Shown piece by piece: positions 1-13,689 of a DNA stretch of 54,440 nucleotides. Source of the stretch: Chloroflexota bacterium (lineage in GTDB: Bacteria; Chloroflexota; Anaerolineae; JAAEKA01); the NCBI GenBank assembly GCA_034717495.1, contig JAYELL010000005.1, positions 1-54,440 on the forward strand, given 5' to 3'. The translations under genes and the position numbers were made by a program. Each line of letters starts with the position of its first letter. Positions within the stretch are counted from its first letter, which is position 1. The notes below the pieces were generated by a model. It was not told the origin of the DNA, ran no database searches, and saw only the letters and a program-made list of their open reading frames with translations.

Positions 1-1
1 C

Positions 2-121
2 GAGATATTTGTCATCGGTCGGAAGTCGGGCAAGGCGTATCAACGGGAAGGGCGTGAACCAGAGTTGAGCCAGGAGATACCAAAGCATGTTACCATCCTC
101 GTTTGCAGAGATGAAGGATGA
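2..121 (+). CDS. Possible 3' end of an unidentified gene (partial)
   Basis: An open frame enters from the left edge and ends at TGA 119-121, giving about 39 residues ending in ILVCRDEG. I do not recognise the family, and third-position GC is only moderate, so this may be chance. The last dozen codons lie within a dispersed repeat whose second copy near 35.7 kb reads ILVCEDEG followed by a stop in the same frame. That could mean a conserved gene end or only a conserved non-coding repeat. Confidence 0.2.
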   Translation, partial: EIFVIGRKSGKAYQREGREPELSQEIPKHVTILVCRDEG

Positions 122-220
122 TTATACCGGCAACCTGGCTGGATTGGCACGTTATTGGCGGTCAAATGGCTTGTGACGAGGTTTTACAGGGTACGGTCCC
201 AGCAACTCACACTTTCTTCG
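84..220. repeat. Dispersed intergenic repeat, copy 1
   Basis: This stretch aligns with 35734-35845. Shared blocks include CCATCCTCGTTTGC, AGATGAAGGATG, GGCACGTT and GGCGGTCAAATG. The segment CATCCT...AGGATG can form a small hairpin. Both copies lie outside convincing genes. Function unknown; it could be a small non-autonomous mobile repeat or a conserved RNA/terminator element. Confidence 0.6.
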
Positions 221-226
221 GTTTTT

Positions 227-2749
227 TTAGCGCTCATCCCAGGTTGCCTGGCCAGTTCGCGTATCGTAGCAGAGGGAGATCTCGCGGCCGTCGCTGTGGG
301 CGAACTGTTTACATAAAACAGAGGGGTGGATCAGGAAGGCGTCGACGATGGCCTCACGATCTTGCTGCCGGCCGGCGAATTTCACCACCAGGTTGTATGT
401 AGCCTGGTCCAGCCGTTGCGGCTCGCCGAACACGGGATCGAGCCAGAGGTAGTCCCGGTCGGGAGAGACGGCCTGGGGCACGACGACAGGCTCGCTCCCG
501 TCCAGGGCCACGGAAAAGGCCACGTCTTCAGGCGACTGCTCCGGCACATCACCGGCGATCGCGGCCGGCGATAGCTCGTCCACGAAAGCCAGGGGCGCCA
601 GGTTATCCACGGTGTCCGGGTCCAGGCCTGTCCAGTTGATGAAGCCCCCGGTGAAACCCATGCCGGCGTCGAAGTTCATGCGTTTCCCAGGCTCGGGCTG
701 CAGGAAGTTGAGGCTTTTCAGCGGCAACGCGGCCTCGTAGATGTAGCCCTTCCCGGTTGGCTGCCAGGCCAGTTCGGCACCAGGCAAAAAGCTCTGTGCC
801 ACCCAGTTCCACACCTGGGCTCCCTGCGGTGTCTGGGCCAGGGTCAATTTGACGTCCAGCCGGTCGTGCCGGCCCCGGGTGTCCAGGTAGAGATAGAGCA
901 CATCGCCGTGCCAGACCATAGGGCCAATCTCCTCCTGCAGATGTTGGGGATCCTTGACGCTGGCAGCCACATAGAGATTCTCCTCATCCCACATCCAGCG
1001 CAGATCGATGGTCTCGGTCTGTGGGCCGGGCCAGGCGGCCGCGCCGCGCAGGACTTGCTCGCGGGTGTTCACGAGCAAGTCCTGCGCGGCATCCCACTCC
1101 TCCAGCACGCCGTCGATTGTCACAGGGCCGGGTGCCCGCACCGCCTCGGACACCCTTTCGGGCCTGGGCGCGCCGCGGCGCAGGTGGGAGGCATAGATCA
1201 GGTAAAGGTCGTCGTCGGGAATCTTGACAGGCACAGACACAGCGTCGCCTGGCTTCAGGCCAAAATAGCGGTCATTGGAAAAACGGGCCTCGCCGGTCCA
1301 GCCTCGGCGACCGTCGGTGGCGTCTCCCGCCACTTTTTCTCCGTTCTCCATTTCAACGATCAGCATTGGCGGGCTCTTGACCGCCTTGAAGTCCAGGTAC
1401 CGGCCGGCAATGGGGTCTTGATCCATCTGCATCAAAGCGTAGAGTGCCTCGATGGTCGACTCCGCGCCGCTGTTGCGGTTGACGCGAAAGGGCGTAGGGC
1501 CATCGATGCCGTCAAAGGTGCGTCCAGTCTCTGGATCATACATCTGGACGCCAGCCATATTGTTGCCCAGGAACCAGGAGGCGGTCAGACCGGCGTACCG
1601 GGCATATTGGGGATCCCCCGTGGCCTGGTAGAGCGCCCAGAAGCCGGAGGTCATCACCTCCGCGCCGTAGGCGATCTGACCCCGGCGGTTGGGCAGGGGC
1701 AGCATCTCGTTGATCAGGTCGGTGGTCAGCAGGCGCACGAAGAAGGTGTCGGCGGCGCGTTGGGCTGAGTCGATCCAGTCCTGGCGCTCCAGCAACTGAC
1801 CGGCACGGGCCAGCGCGTGCACCTGGTGGCTGCCCCAGGCATGCCACAGCGCGGTCGAGGTGGTGGTGGAGGGGTGGGCGGCGTAGGGATACTCCCCCGG
1901 CCCACCCAATTGATACCTGGCGACGCCGTTGGCCTGATTGGTGAGCAACTGGCGGGTGCGGCTGTTGGGCTCGGTTTGGTAGTACTCGGCCAGGCCCAGC
2001 ATTGCCAATGACGAAACATCGGAGCCGTTGTTGATCAACCAGGCAGGGATGGCCTCGCCGTGCAACTCCTCGTGGGCGCCAACCGGACCCATCGTATCCC
2101 CCAGGGCATCCTCACCCCGCAAGTAAGCGGTCTGCAGGCGGGCCGCGTAATCGGGATCGACCTCTTTGAAGATCCGATAGCCGTTGGCCAGTGCCCACTG
2201 GCCGCGCGCCGCCCACCAGCCCGACGACTTGTAGCTGGTGCGCCCATCTTCGTTGATCGTGCCATCGCGGTCAAAAACGAAGTTGTAGTATTGGCCGTCG
2301 TCGGCCTGGAGCCGCATGACGAAGTTCAGAGCTGCTCGAGCCAGCTCCAACGCTTGCCCATCGCCCGTGCGCTCGAAGTATTGCAAATAGACCAGAGCGG
2401 CCCGCGCCACATCGTCGACGGCTGCAATGCCCTCGCCGCTGGCGTCCACCCAGCCGTACTCGGGCTCCTCCGAGTAGATGTGCACGATGGCCGCCGGCTC
2501 GCCCTGCCACTCGACCAGCTCGGTCAGATGTTGGAGATGGGCCAGGTTGATCAGCCCGTCGCGAAGCTTGGGAACGTGGACCGTATGACCTGGCGTTGGA
2601 TTGCCGGCTGGTGGCGTAGGTGAGGTTTGCGAGTGGTCCTGGATCGGAGCCGGCAAAGGGGAGGGCACACAGGAACTGCTGGTTACTATCAAGAGCAGAG
2701 TGATGTTTACGAGCTGTACAAAGTTTCGCCGGAAGCGGTTCATTTTCAT
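227..2749 (-). CDS. Lipoprotein with alpha-helical toroid-like part and C-terminal CBM9-like domain
   Basis: The probable start is the ATG at 2749 (MKMNRFRR), because the signal sequence with a lipobox-like SSSC follows directly; the open frame extends upstream to GTG 2788. Residues of about 60-460 are helix-rich with Trp/Tyr-rich repeats (AAVDDVARAALVYLQ, SGAESTIEALYALM), as in (alpha/alpha)6 glycoside hydrolases or sugar epimerases. A short beta-type segment follows. Residues of about 560-740 resemble a family 9 carbohydrate-binding module (TIDGVLEEWD, WDEENLYVAASVKD). It is probably a lipid-anchored, surface-exposed carbohydrate-active protein. It lies at the 3' end of a sugar ABC cluster on the same strand, consistent with processing the sugar that cluster imports. 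The catalytic family is not identified. Confidence 0.7.
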   Translation of the reverse strand: MKMNRFRRNFVQLVNITLLLIVTSSSCVPSPLPAPIQDHSQTSPTPPAGNPTPGHTVHVPKLRDGLINLAHLQHLTELVEWQGEPAAIVHIYSEEPEYGWVDASGEGIAAVDDVARAALVYLQYFERTGDGQALELARAALNFVMRLQADDGQYYNFVFDRDGTINEDGRTSYKSSGWWAARGQWALANGYRIFKEVDPDYAARLQTAYLRGEDALGDTMGPVGAHEELHGEAIPAWLINNGSDVSSLAMLGLAEYYQTEPNSRTRQLLTNQANGVARYQLGGPGEYPYAAHPSTTTSTALWHAWGSHQVHALARAGQLLERQDWIDSAQRAADTFFVRLLTTDLINEMLPLPNRRGQIAYGAEVMTSGFWALYQATGDPQYARYAGLTASWFLGNNMAGVQMYDPETGRTFDGIDGPTPFRVNRNSGAESTIEALYALMQMDQDPIAGRYLDFKAVKSPPMLIVEMENGEKVAGDATDGRRGWTGEARFSNDRYFGLKPGDAVSVPVKIPDDDLYLIYASHLRRGAPRPERVSEAVRAPGPVTIDGVLEEWDAAQDLLVNTREQVLRGAAAWPGPQTETIDLRWMWDEENLYVAASVKDPQHLQEEIGPMVWHGDVLYLYLDTRGRHDRLDVKLTLAQTPQGAQVWNWVAQSFLPGAELAWQPTGKGYIYEAALPLKSLNFLQPEPGKRMNFDAGMGFTGGFINWTGLDPDTVDNLAPLAFVDELSPAAIAGDVPEQSPEDVAFSVALDGSEPVVVPQAVSPDRDYLWLDPVFGEPQRLDQATYNLVVKFAGRQQDREAIVDAFLIHPSVLCKQFAHSDGREISLCYDTRTGQATWDER

Positions 2750-2793
2750 GGCCGGTCTCAGCAGCCCATTGATTGATGCTCTTTCCACCCACT

Positions 2794-3111
2794 TCAGCGG
2801 CGGTTGCGACTGCCGCGTGTATCTCCGGCGGGATTGGGCTCGAGCACAACAGCCTCTCGGGGTGATAGTGCTTGTATTGTGCTTCTCTTGGCCTGGTCGT
2901 ATTGATCCTTGCGACGCAGCCGCATTCGATAGGGCGCTGCCCAGCGGCCATAGTCGTCGATCTCCTCAATAGTTTCATCGCGCAGGCGACCGGCCTCGTA
3001 CAGCTTATAAAAATCCTCCGAGAGCAAGTTGTACCTCTCTTCGAAGCGTTGGATTTCTCGGTCCAGGACATGAATGTCTGAAATCAAGTCTCGTAGCTGC
3101 ATAAGTGCCAT
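2794..3111 (-). CDS. Small charged coiled-coil protein, unidentified
   Basis: This 105-residue protein is preceded by a good ribosome binding site (GAGGTGAT, six bases before ATG 3111). It is helical and charged (LREL-type start, DREIQRFEERYNLLSEDFY, RMRLRRKDQYDQAKR) and has no signal peptide or membrane segment. It resembles small antitoxin-like proteins seen by the dozen in Chloroflexota and cyanobacteria, but I cannot name the family and no partner toxin is adjacent. It sits between the permease gene and the large lipoprotein gene, all on the minus strand. The basic tail (GDTRGSRNRR) could be an extension past the usual end. Confidence 0.6.
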   Translation of the reverse strand: MALMQLRDLISDIHVLDREIQRFEERYNLLSEDFYKLYEAGRLRDETIEEIDDYGRWAAPYRMRLRRKDQYDQAKRSTIQALSPREAVVLEPNPAGDTRGSRNRR

Positions 3112-3185
3112 ATGATCACCTCGTACTCCCAGTTGAGTTACTGCTTATGATTATATTCAAAAACTCTCATCCTGCCAAGCGTATC

Positions 3186-4091
3186 TTACCCCTTCACCGC
3201 CCCCACCGTCAGCCCCTCGATGAAGTAGCGTTGGGCCAGGAAAAAGATGACGAGGATGGGCGCGGCCATGACCACCGACATGGCCATCATGTAATGCCAC
3301 TTGGGTGCCTCGTTGGAAATCGATCCCTGGAAGAACTTCATGGCCACCACCAGCGGGAACTTGAGGGTGGTGTTCAGGTAGATCAACGGTCCCTCGAAGT
3401 TGTTCCAGTTGCCCTGGAAGATGAGCACGCCCAGGGCCAGCAGTGCAGGGCGGGCCAGAGGCAGCATGATGCGGCTGTAGACCTGGAAGGTATTGGCGCC
3501 GTCGATAATGGCCGCCTCCTCCATCTCACGGGGAATCGTGAGTAAATACTGGCGCATGAAGAAGATGGCCCAGGCGCCGCCCCCAAACCAAATCCGCACC
3601 GTCAACGGGTCGAAGGTGTCGATCAGATCGAGGTTTCGCCAGATCAGAAATGTCGGGATCAGGGTGATGATCGACGGCAGCATCATGGTGGCCAGCATGA
3701 TAATGAACAGGATGTTGCGGCCGGGAAAACGAAAGCGGGCAAATCCGTAGGCCACCACTGAAACGGCGATCAACTCAGCGGTCATGGCCAGCAGGGTGAT
3801 GAAAAGGGTGTTGAAGAGGATCCTCCAGAAGGTCAGGCCCGGTGCAATGCTGCTTAGCGCTGCAAAGGCATCGCCGTAGTTCTGCCACATGATGGGATCG
3901 GGTATCCACTGGATGGGCCAGGCGAAAAGCTGCTGTTCGCTCTTGAGCGAGGTGGAAATCATGTAGAAGAGTGGAACGAAGACAAACAGGGAGAAGAGAA
4001 TCAGCAGCGCATAGGTGATGATATTCGTCACCGTGCGCCTGGCGCTTACCCCAAATCTCGGTTTGTCCACACTGACAGGTGTTGTTGTCAC
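3186..4091 (-). CDS. Carbohydrate ABC transporter permease, MalG/UgpE type
   Basis: This 301-residue inner-membrane protein has six predicted membrane segments, the first at about residues 22-45. The permease-ATPase coupling EAA loop is visible as [21 protein letters not shown], and the C-terminus is the family's usual GLTVGAVKG. It would pair with the upstream MalF-type permease to form the channel of a sugar importer. The start is GTG 4091 after AAGGTAGG, nine bases after the preceding stop, so the two permeases are translationally close. No ATPase gene accompanies them, so a shared ATPase encoded elsewhere is implied. Confidence 0.92.
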   Translation of the reverse strand: MTTTPVSVDKPRFGVSARRTVTNIITYALLILFSLFVFVPLFYMISTSLKSEQQLFAWPIQWIPDPIMWQNYGDAFAALSSIAPGLTFWRILFNTLFITLLAMTAELIAVSVVAYGFARFRFPGRNILFIIMLATMMLPSIITLIPTFLIWRNLDLIDTFDPLTVRIWFGGGAWAIFFMRQYLLTIPREMEEAAIIDGANTFQVYSRIMLPLARPALLALGVLIFQGNWNNFEGPLIYLNTTLKFPLVVAMKFFQGSISNEAPKWHYMMAMSVVMAAPILVIFFLAQRYFIEGLTVGAVKG

Positions 4092-4100
4092 GCAATCTAC

Positions 4101-5105
4101 CTACCTTCGTTCGCCTTCATAGTAGACCCAAGCGGCCGAGGATTTGAAAACAAGCAAGGTTATCAACAGAATAAGGATTAACTGGAACCAGGCGATGGCT
4201 GAGGCGTAGCCCATGTGCCGGAACTGGAAGGCCTCCCGATAGATCAACACATTGAGAAAGGTGCCGGCCCGCCGCGGAATCTCGATGAAAAAGGCCTGGG
4301 TGAAGATCTGCAGCGAGGCGATAATGCCGGTGATCACAACGTAGAACAGCGTCGGGCTGAGCATGGGAATGGTCACGTAGCGCAACTTCTGGCCCTGGTT
4401 GGCGCCGTCCAGGTCCGCGACATCGTACAGGTGCCTGGGGACGTTCTTGAGGCCGGCCAGCAGGATGATCGTGTTGGCACCGAAGACACCCCACATGCCC
4501 ATGATGACGAAGGAGGGCAGCACCAGGTCGGGGTCGGTGAACCAGGCCAATGGCTCCATGTCCAGCGCAGCGTAGATTGGGCTCAGCAAGAAGTTGATAA
4601 GGCCCGAGGAGGGGCTGAGCATCCAGCGCCAGAGCAAGGCCACCGCAACTACGGGCAGTACGGCCGGCAGGTAGTAGATGGTGCGCCAGACGCCGATGCC
4701 CTTGATGTCCCGGTTGAGGATCAATGCAACGCCCAGCGCGCCGAGGGTGCCCAGAGGCACGTTGAACAACGAGTAGAGAATCGTCAGTCGCAGCGAAAGC
4801 CAGAACTGCTTGTCCCCTGTGAACATCTTGACGTAGTTGTCGGTGCCAATCCACTGGGCCGGCTGCAGGATGTTGTATTGGGTGAAACTGAGATAGAGGG
4901 AGCGTGCGAAGGGGTAGAGGATCCAGATGCCAAGCCCCAACAACCAGGGCAGAACCAGTGCATAGCCGGTTGCCGTTTCGCGCTTGACGCCGAACGCCAC
5001 CAGGGCACGGTTTAAAAGCACCATGCTCAGACCGATTGCTGCTCCGACCAGAATCCAGTGCAGCAGGGTTGAGCCGTACGCGTCCCAGAAGGATAGTTCG
5101 ATCAT
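4101..5105 (-). CDS. Carbohydrate ABC transporter permease, MalF/UgpA type
   Basis: This 334-residue inner-membrane protein has the MalF-type layout. An extra N-terminal hydrophobic segment (residues 10-35) precedes the six-segment core starting at [17 protein letters not shown]. The EAA loop reads [21 protein letters not shown]. It is 56 bases downstream of the duplicated binding-protein gene, separated by a strong hairpin. The ATG at 5105 has no clear Shine-Dalgarno sequence, so translation may depend on readthrough of the leader or on coupling. Together with the next gene it makes the membrane channel of the importer. Confidence 0.92.
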   Translation of the reverse strand: MIELSFWDAYGSTLLHWILVGAAIGLSMVLLNRALVAFGVKRETATGYALVLPWLLGLGIWILYPFARSLYLSFTQYNILQPAQWIGTDNYVKMFTGDKQFWLSLRLTILYSLFNVPLGTLGALGVALILNRDIKGIGVWRTIYYLPAVLPVVAVALLWRWMLSPSSGLINFLLSPIYAALDMEPLAWFTDPDLVLPSFVIMGMWGVFGANTIILLAGLKNVPRHLYDVADLDGANQGQKLRYVTIPMLSPTLFYVVITGIIASLQIFTQAFFIEIPRRAGTFLNVLIYREAFQFRHMGYASAIAWFQLILILLITLLVFKSSAAWVYYEGERR

Positions 5106-5121
5106 CGGGTGGGGGTTGCCC

Positions 5122-5148
5122 GTAGGGGCGGGATAACCCCGCCCCTAC
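5122..5148 (-). terminator. Hairpin between binding-protein and permease genes
   Basis: An 11-bp perfect inverted repeat, GTAGGGGCGGG (5122-5132) and CCCGCCCCTAC (5138-5148), has a five-base loop and no U-tract. It lies just after the binding-protein stop. Such hairpins commonly cause partial termination or protect the upstream mRNA, so that binding protein is made in excess over permease. Confidence 0.65.
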
Positions 5149-5161
5149 ACCAAATGTTTTG

Positions 5162-7672
<2,511 letters not shown>

Positions 7673-7866
7673 TACTTAGTGCCTCCTTTGGTCGTCTATG
7701 ACCATGAGTCAATTTTTTCCGATCAACGGTGGTGACGCTTTCGTCCTCCTTTCATGGCGTGCGTGAATTCTCAGGATTTGCGGAGAATCGGTTTGCTGGT
7801 GAGCGAATAGCGTTTGCCTTCTTCATCCTGGGTGACGGGCATGACGTCTATTGCAGTGATATACTG

Positions 7867-8895
7867 TTACTGCCTGTCTTTGCGGTAGTAATCCACCATT
7901 ACGGCCAGGATGATGACCGTTCCGATTGCGGCTGGCTGCCAGTAAGCGGGGAAGCCCAGCAGGTTTAGACCGTTGCGAATGACACCCATGATAAGGGCGC
8001 CTATGAGCGTACCCAGAATGGTGCCCTCACCTCCAAAGAGGCTGGTGCCGCCGATCACGACCGCTGCAATGATATCCAGTTCCCAACCCGTAGCGGCGGT
8101 AGGCGCTGCTACCCCGAGCTTGGCCGTGTTGATCAAACCAGCCAGAGCAGCAAACATCGCACACGCGATGTACACCAACATCTTGATGCGGTTGGGATTG
8201 ACACCCGAGACGCGGACAGCCTCCTCGTTGCCACCTACTGCATAGATATGGCGCCCAGTCACGGTCTTGCTGAGGAAAAGGGAGGTCAGGATTGCCAGCA
8301 CAAGCATGATAATAATCGGCAACGGGATTTCCAGGCCGAGTATGCTCAGGTTCGCCTGGCCGATCTGCTTGAACTCCTCGGGCAGGCCGCGAATTGGCCA
8401 ACCCCGGCTACCGCCAAACGTGACGCCCCGGGCGATGCTCATGGTACCCAGGGTCGCGATGAAAGGTGGCAATCGAAACCGCGTGATGAGACCGCCGTTG
8501 ATAACGCCGATGACAAGCCCGGCCAGCAGACCGCCCAACACACCGATCAACACCAGCAGACCCACCGGTAGGGTCTCAGCAAGGGGAGGCCAGGTCAAAA
8601 GCCAGGCAGTTGCAAAGCCTGCCAGTGCCATCATCGAGCCCACCGACAGGTCGATGCCGGCGGTCAGGATGACCATCGTCTCACCGAAAGCGGCGATCGC
8701 TATCCAGGAAACAAAGAGCACCACGGTGGTGATGTTGCGCGTGGACCAGAATGTGTCGGTGGCGATCGCAAGGAACGCGCAAATAATTACCAGGATCATG
8801 AATACGCCGAACTCCTGGCGCGCTACCAGATGTCGGAAGAATCCTGGCGACTCCTGAGCCGGGTCTGGCGATGTGGCTGCCGTCCGCTGGGTCAT
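7867..8895 (-). CDS. Ribose/fructose-type sugar ABC permease (RbsC/FrcC family)
   Basis: This 342-residue inner-membrane protein of the BPD_transp_2 family has 8-10 hydrophobic segments. Family landmarks are [48 protein letters not shown] and [18 protein letters not shown] ribosome binding site, AGGAG, precedes ATG 8895. It works with the binding protein and ATPase encoded just upstream on the same strand. The 322-bp spacer before it contains a large inverted repeat. Confidence 0.93.
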   Translation of the reverse strand: MTQRTAATSPDPAQESPGFFRHLVARQEFGVFMILVIICAFLAIATDTFWSTRNITTVVLFVSWIAIAAFGETMVILTAGIDLSVGSMMALAGFATAWLLTWPPLAETLPVGLLVLIGVLGGLLAGLVIGVINGGLITRFRLPPFIATLGTMSIARGVTFGGSRGWPIRGLPEEFKQIGQANLSILGLEIPLPIIIMLVLAILTSLFLSKTVTGRHIYAVGGNEEAVRVSGVNPNRIKMLVYIACAMFAALAGLINTAKLGVAAPTAATGWELDIIAAVVIGGTSLFGGEGTILGTLIGALIMGVIRNGLNLLGFPAYWQPAAIGTVIILAVMVDYYRKDRQ

Positions 8896-9216
8896 AGGTT
8901 GCTGCTCCTGGATCCGTTTGCTGGCCCCCGGTGAGGAAGGTGTACTTCACTCTTTTACCAGGTTTGGTCCAAGGGCTTATCTGGTCTGACACCCGCGTTT
9001 CTGGTGCGGCCCGTCAGGGGCGCATCGACTTGCTTACCTTATCGAAGCAACGGGGTGTGTTCAACACCGGTTAGAGAGACTGGACCAGTTTCCCGGAAGG
9101 CTCATTTTTTATCTGGGCACGTCTGTGCGGAAGAGCACCATCAGAACTATGCACAAGAACTGGTCCAGTCTACCATCCTTAACTATGTTTGAACACACCT
9201 GCTGTCACTTGATCCA
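8896..9216. other. Non-coding spacer between binding-protein and permease genes
   Basis: No convincing gene is seen on either strand. The main content is the inverted repeat at 9054-9199. A possible extra half-site, TTGGTCCAA, lies near 8965. Confidence 0.6.
9054..9199. repeat. 146-bp two-part inverted repeat with ACTGGNCCAGT palindromes
   Basis: The outer arms are GGTGTGTTCAA (9054-9064) and TTGAACACACC (9189-9199). The inner arms are AGACTGGACCAGTT (9077-9090) and AACTGGTCCAGTCT (9158-9171). Each inner arm is itself an 11-bp palindrome, ACTGG-N-CCAGT. The whole could be a long stem in the mRNA between binding-protein and permease genes, a pair of regulator sites, or the ends of a small mobile element. 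Confidence 0.6.
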
Positions 9217-11265
<2,049 letters not shown>

Positions 11266-11495
11266 GGTAAGACTCCTCCTTGAGACTTGTTCCATGTCTC
11301 CCGGTGGGTAGGGCACCCAACCAGGAATGGTTTGAGATACTGCACGATGGGTTGCATCGCGGCCGGTAAAACCTTTCAGCGAAATAGGGCTCAATGGGGG
11401 CAATGGAGTCGCTGATCGTAAAATCGCTGTGCCTTAACCACCTCCTCGCGTAAAGAATGAAGTTCAGTTTTTCCGGAGCGTGACCTGCCCAGCGA

Positions 11496-12290
11496 TTATC
11501 TTTCGGGCACAGGCTGACCTTCGTTGAGGTCGTCACGGGCGCCAATCATGTAAGCGACCAGCTCCTCGCGGAAGGTGTGAATATCGCCCTGTACCGGTAG
11601 ATCGCCGACCTTGCGACCGTGGCGCATGATCATGACCCGGTCGCCGACCCGGAAGAGGTCCTCCAGCCGGTGGCTGATGACGATAATGGAAGCACCCTCC
11701 CCCTTGAGCTGTCCAATCAGGTCAACTACCTTGTCGATAGCGGCCACACTCAGGGCGGCCGTGGGCTCGTCCATAATGATGACCTTGGCGTCGAACGCGG
11801 TGGCGCGGCCAATGGCTACCGCCTGCCGCTGGCCACCGGAGAGGTTTTCCACCTTCAGCCGCACCGAGGGGATGTCAATGCGCAGCCGGTCAATCAGCGC
11901 GCGCGCTTCGTTCTCCATGCCTCGCTGGTTCATGAACCGCAGGGGACCCAGCTGCCAGCGTACCATCTCGCGGCCCAGAAAGACGTTGCTGGCCACGTCC
12001 AGGTTATTGGCCAACATAAAATCCTGGTAAACCATCTCGATGCCCATATGGCGGGAGTCCTCGGGGCTCTTGATGTCGGCCAGCTGGCTATCGATGAAGA
12101 TCTCGCCCTCGTCGGGAATATAGGCCCCACTTAACACCTTCATCAAGGTCGACTTGCCGGCCGCGTTGTCGCCGACCAGCCCCAGGATCTCGTTGCGATG
12201 CAGCGTCAAGTCAACCCCTCGAAGCGCGCGCACGGCGCCAAAGCTCTTGTAGATGTTTTTCATCTCAACGATGGGCTGGGAATCCGCCAT
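11496..12290 (-). CDS. Sugar ABC transporter ATP-binding protein, single ATPase domain (FrcA type)
   Basis: The start is ATG 12290 ([12 protein letters not shown]), preceded by GGGAG; the longer open frame upstream covers the promoter and is not coding. The 264-residue protein has one ABC ATPase domain: Walker [10 protein letters not shown], signature [14 protein letters not shown], Walker [12 protein letters not shown], switch [10 protein letters not shown]. RbsA-type ATPases have two domains, whereas FrcA-type ATPases have one, as here. It energises the importer made with the double-domain binding protein and the permease downstream. It is the first gene of a minus-strand operon starting from a strong promoter at 12517-12545. 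Confidence 0.93.
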   Translation of the reverse strand: MADSQPIVEMKNIYKSFGAVRALRGVDLTLHRNEILGLVGDNAAGKSTLMKVLSGAYIPDEGEIFIDSQLADIKSPEDSRHMGIEMVYQDFMLANNLDVASNVFLGREMVRWQLGPLRFMNQRGMENEARALIDRLRIDIPSVRLKVENLSGGQRQAVAIGRATAFDAKVIIMDEPTAALSVAAIDKVVDLIGQLKGEGASIIVISHRLEDLFRVGDRVMIMRHGRKVGDLPVQGDIHTFREELVAYMIGARDDLNEGQPVPER

Positions 12291-12510
12291 GGAGCTACTC
12301 CCGTCTCGAATTATGGCAGTAATGCAGCGTATGGACCGGCCGGCGCTGATGGATTGTTCGCTGGGTGCCGATAGATGCCAGGTTGTCGGCATGGTCCGAA
12401 CCGAGAACGAGCGGAAGGCTGGAGTGGGAGTCGTTGGTCCGCTGGTCCGGGATGATGGGGACAGGCCGACGGCCATGTTGAACTGCGCGGCAAAGAGCAG
12501 TGCGTAGGTC
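12291..12510 (-). other. Untranslated leader of the frc-like operon
   Basis: This is the stretch of about 220 bases between the predicted transcription start and the ATPase start codon. One frame stays open across it, but it lacks family resemblance and a ribosome binding site. I see no strong hairpin or known riboswitch. Confidence 0.4.
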
Positions 12511-12516
12511 CAAAAA

Positions 12517-12545
12517 ATTGTAGCACAGAGAGTCACCCTTGTCAA
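12517..12545 (-). promoter_or_regulatory. Sigma-70-type promoter for the minus-strand sugar operon
   Basis: On the minus strand, TTGACA (12540-12545), a 17-bp spacer and TACAAT (12517-12522) are near consensus. It is divergent from the promoter of the LacI-family gene, with only 19 bp between the two -35 boxes. Confidence 0.8.
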
Positions 12546-12564
12546 CAGGAGGGGCGAAAAACGC

Positions 12565-12593
12565 TTGACAAAGCATGCCTTTTTTGTTATACT
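12565..12593 (+). promoter_or_regulatory. Sigma-70-type promoter for the LacI-family gene and sugar operon
   Basis: TTGACA (12565-12570), a 17-bp spacer and TATACT (12588-12593). The operators begin five bases after the -10 box and cover the expected transcription start. Confidence 0.85.
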
Positions 12594-12597
12594 TTTC

Positions 12598-12621
12598 GCA
12601 AACGATTGCGCAAACGATTGC
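12598..12621 (+). promoter_or_regulatory. Two abutting LacI-family operators
   Basis: The 12-mer GCAAACGATTGC occurs twice with no gap, at 12598-12609 and 12610-12621. Each has GCAA/TTGC arms around a central CG, the typical LacI/GalR-family operator form. Their place over the transcription start predicts autorepression by the product of the next gene. Confidence 0.8.
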
Positions 12622-12654
12622 TACCGTCGACTACGGAGGTGGATCATCGCGACA

Positions 12655-13668
12655 ATGCGGGATGTAGCGGAGCGCGCCGGCGTCTCCGTGACATCGGTTT
12701 CCCACGTGATCAACGAGACCCGACCTGTCAGCATCGAGCTGAGGGAACGGGTGCTGGAGGCTATGCGCGAGTTGGGCTACCATCCCAATCGCCTGGCTCG
12801 CAGCTTGCGTAGCGGCAAGACCCACACCGTCGGTATCATTGTCCCCGACAACGCCAATCCTTTCTTCGCTGAGATTGTCCGTGGCATCGAAGACACCAGC
12901 TTCGAGCACGGATATAGCCTCATCCTCTGCAATTCCGACGCTGATCTGGGCAAAGAAGAATACTATATCGGGGTGCTTACCGAGAAACAGGTTGACGGTA
13001 TCCTCTTCATGGCTGCCGGCGCCAGCACCGATCATATTCAAAGCCTCCTGGAACGGCACGTCCCCGTGGTGGTGGTGGATCGCGAAGTACCGGGTGTGAC
13101 CGTCGATACGGTCCTGGCGGATAATGCTCGAGGCGGCTGGTTGGCTACCCGTCATCTGATCGAAATCGGCCACCGGCGCATTGGGTGTATTTCGGCCCCT
13201 GTCAATTTGACCCTTAGCGCGGAGCGTGTGGACGGTTATCGCCAGGCCCTGCAGGAAGCAGGCATTCCAATCGACGAGGCCCTGATCGTGCCTGGAAACT
13301 TCAACCTCGGCGGCGGTTACCGGGCGACGCAGCAATTGCTGGCCTTGGGCGAACCTCCAACCGCCCTGTTTTCGGGTAACGATCTAATGGCCGTCGGCGC
13401 TATCTGCGCAGCCTGCGAGGCAGGGCGCCACGTGCCTGTCGACCTGTCAGTGGTGGGATTCGACGACATCCCTTTGGCGCTCTATACCAATCCCCCTCTT
13501 ACAACCATCAGGCAGCCCAACTACAATATGGGTGTAGCTGCCGCTACCATGCTTCTGGAACGGGTGCGCGACCCGGAATTGCCGCCGCGGCGCATAATGC
13601 TGCAAATAGAACTACAGATCCGTCGTTCGACCTCTCCTGTGGTCCCGTCGCCGACAGATGAACCGTAA
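12655..13668 (+). CDS. LacI-family transcriptional regulator
   Basis: This DNA-binding repressor of about 337 residues has an N-terminal helix-turn-helix (MRDVAERAGVSVTSVSHVIN), the hinge-helix motif PNRLARSLRSG, then a ribose-binding-protein-like effector domain (NPFFAEIVRGIED, VDRE, GFDDIPLALYTNPPLTTIRQP). The start is unsure. ATG 12655 is the first conventional start, but the GGAGGT at 12635 is 14 bases away. Most relatives start MATIRDVA, which would place the start at the ATC codon 12646, with better spacing. The earlier in-frame TTG at 12565 is inside the promoter and can be dismissed. It probably controls the sugar operon that follows and perhaps the divergent one. Confidence 0.92.
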   Translation: MRDVAERAGVSVTSVSHVINETRPVSIELRERVLEAMRELGYHPNRLARSLRSGKTHTVGIIVPDNANPFFAEIVRGIEDTSFEHGYSLILCNSDADLGKEEYYIGVLTEKQVDGILFMAAGASTDHIQSLLERHVPVVVVDREVPGVTVDTVLADNARGGWLATRHLIEIGHRRIGCISAPVNLTLSAERVDGYRQALQEAGIPIDEALIVPGNFNLGGGYRATQQLLALGEPPTALFSGNDLMAVGAICAACEAGRHVPVDLSVVGFDDIPLALYTNPPLTTIRQPNYNMGVAAATMLLERVRDPELPPRRIMLQIELQIRRSTSPVVPSPTDEP

Positions 13669-13689
13669 ATCTCGTCAGAAGGTCCTCAC

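Noticed and set aside
866-1768. 300-codon open frame on the plus strand
   Set aside because: It is antisense to the well-supported lipoprotein gene, in GC-rich DNA where long shadow frames are common, and has no family features.
7800-7830. Weak LacI-like site near GCAAACGCTATTCGC on the minus strand
   Set aside because: Only part matches the GCAAACGATTGC operator and it is not placed at a recognisable promoter.
12565-12654. Upstream start for the LacI-family gene
   Set aside because: The proposed TTG start is the -35 box of the promoter and the extra residues lack similarity to the family.
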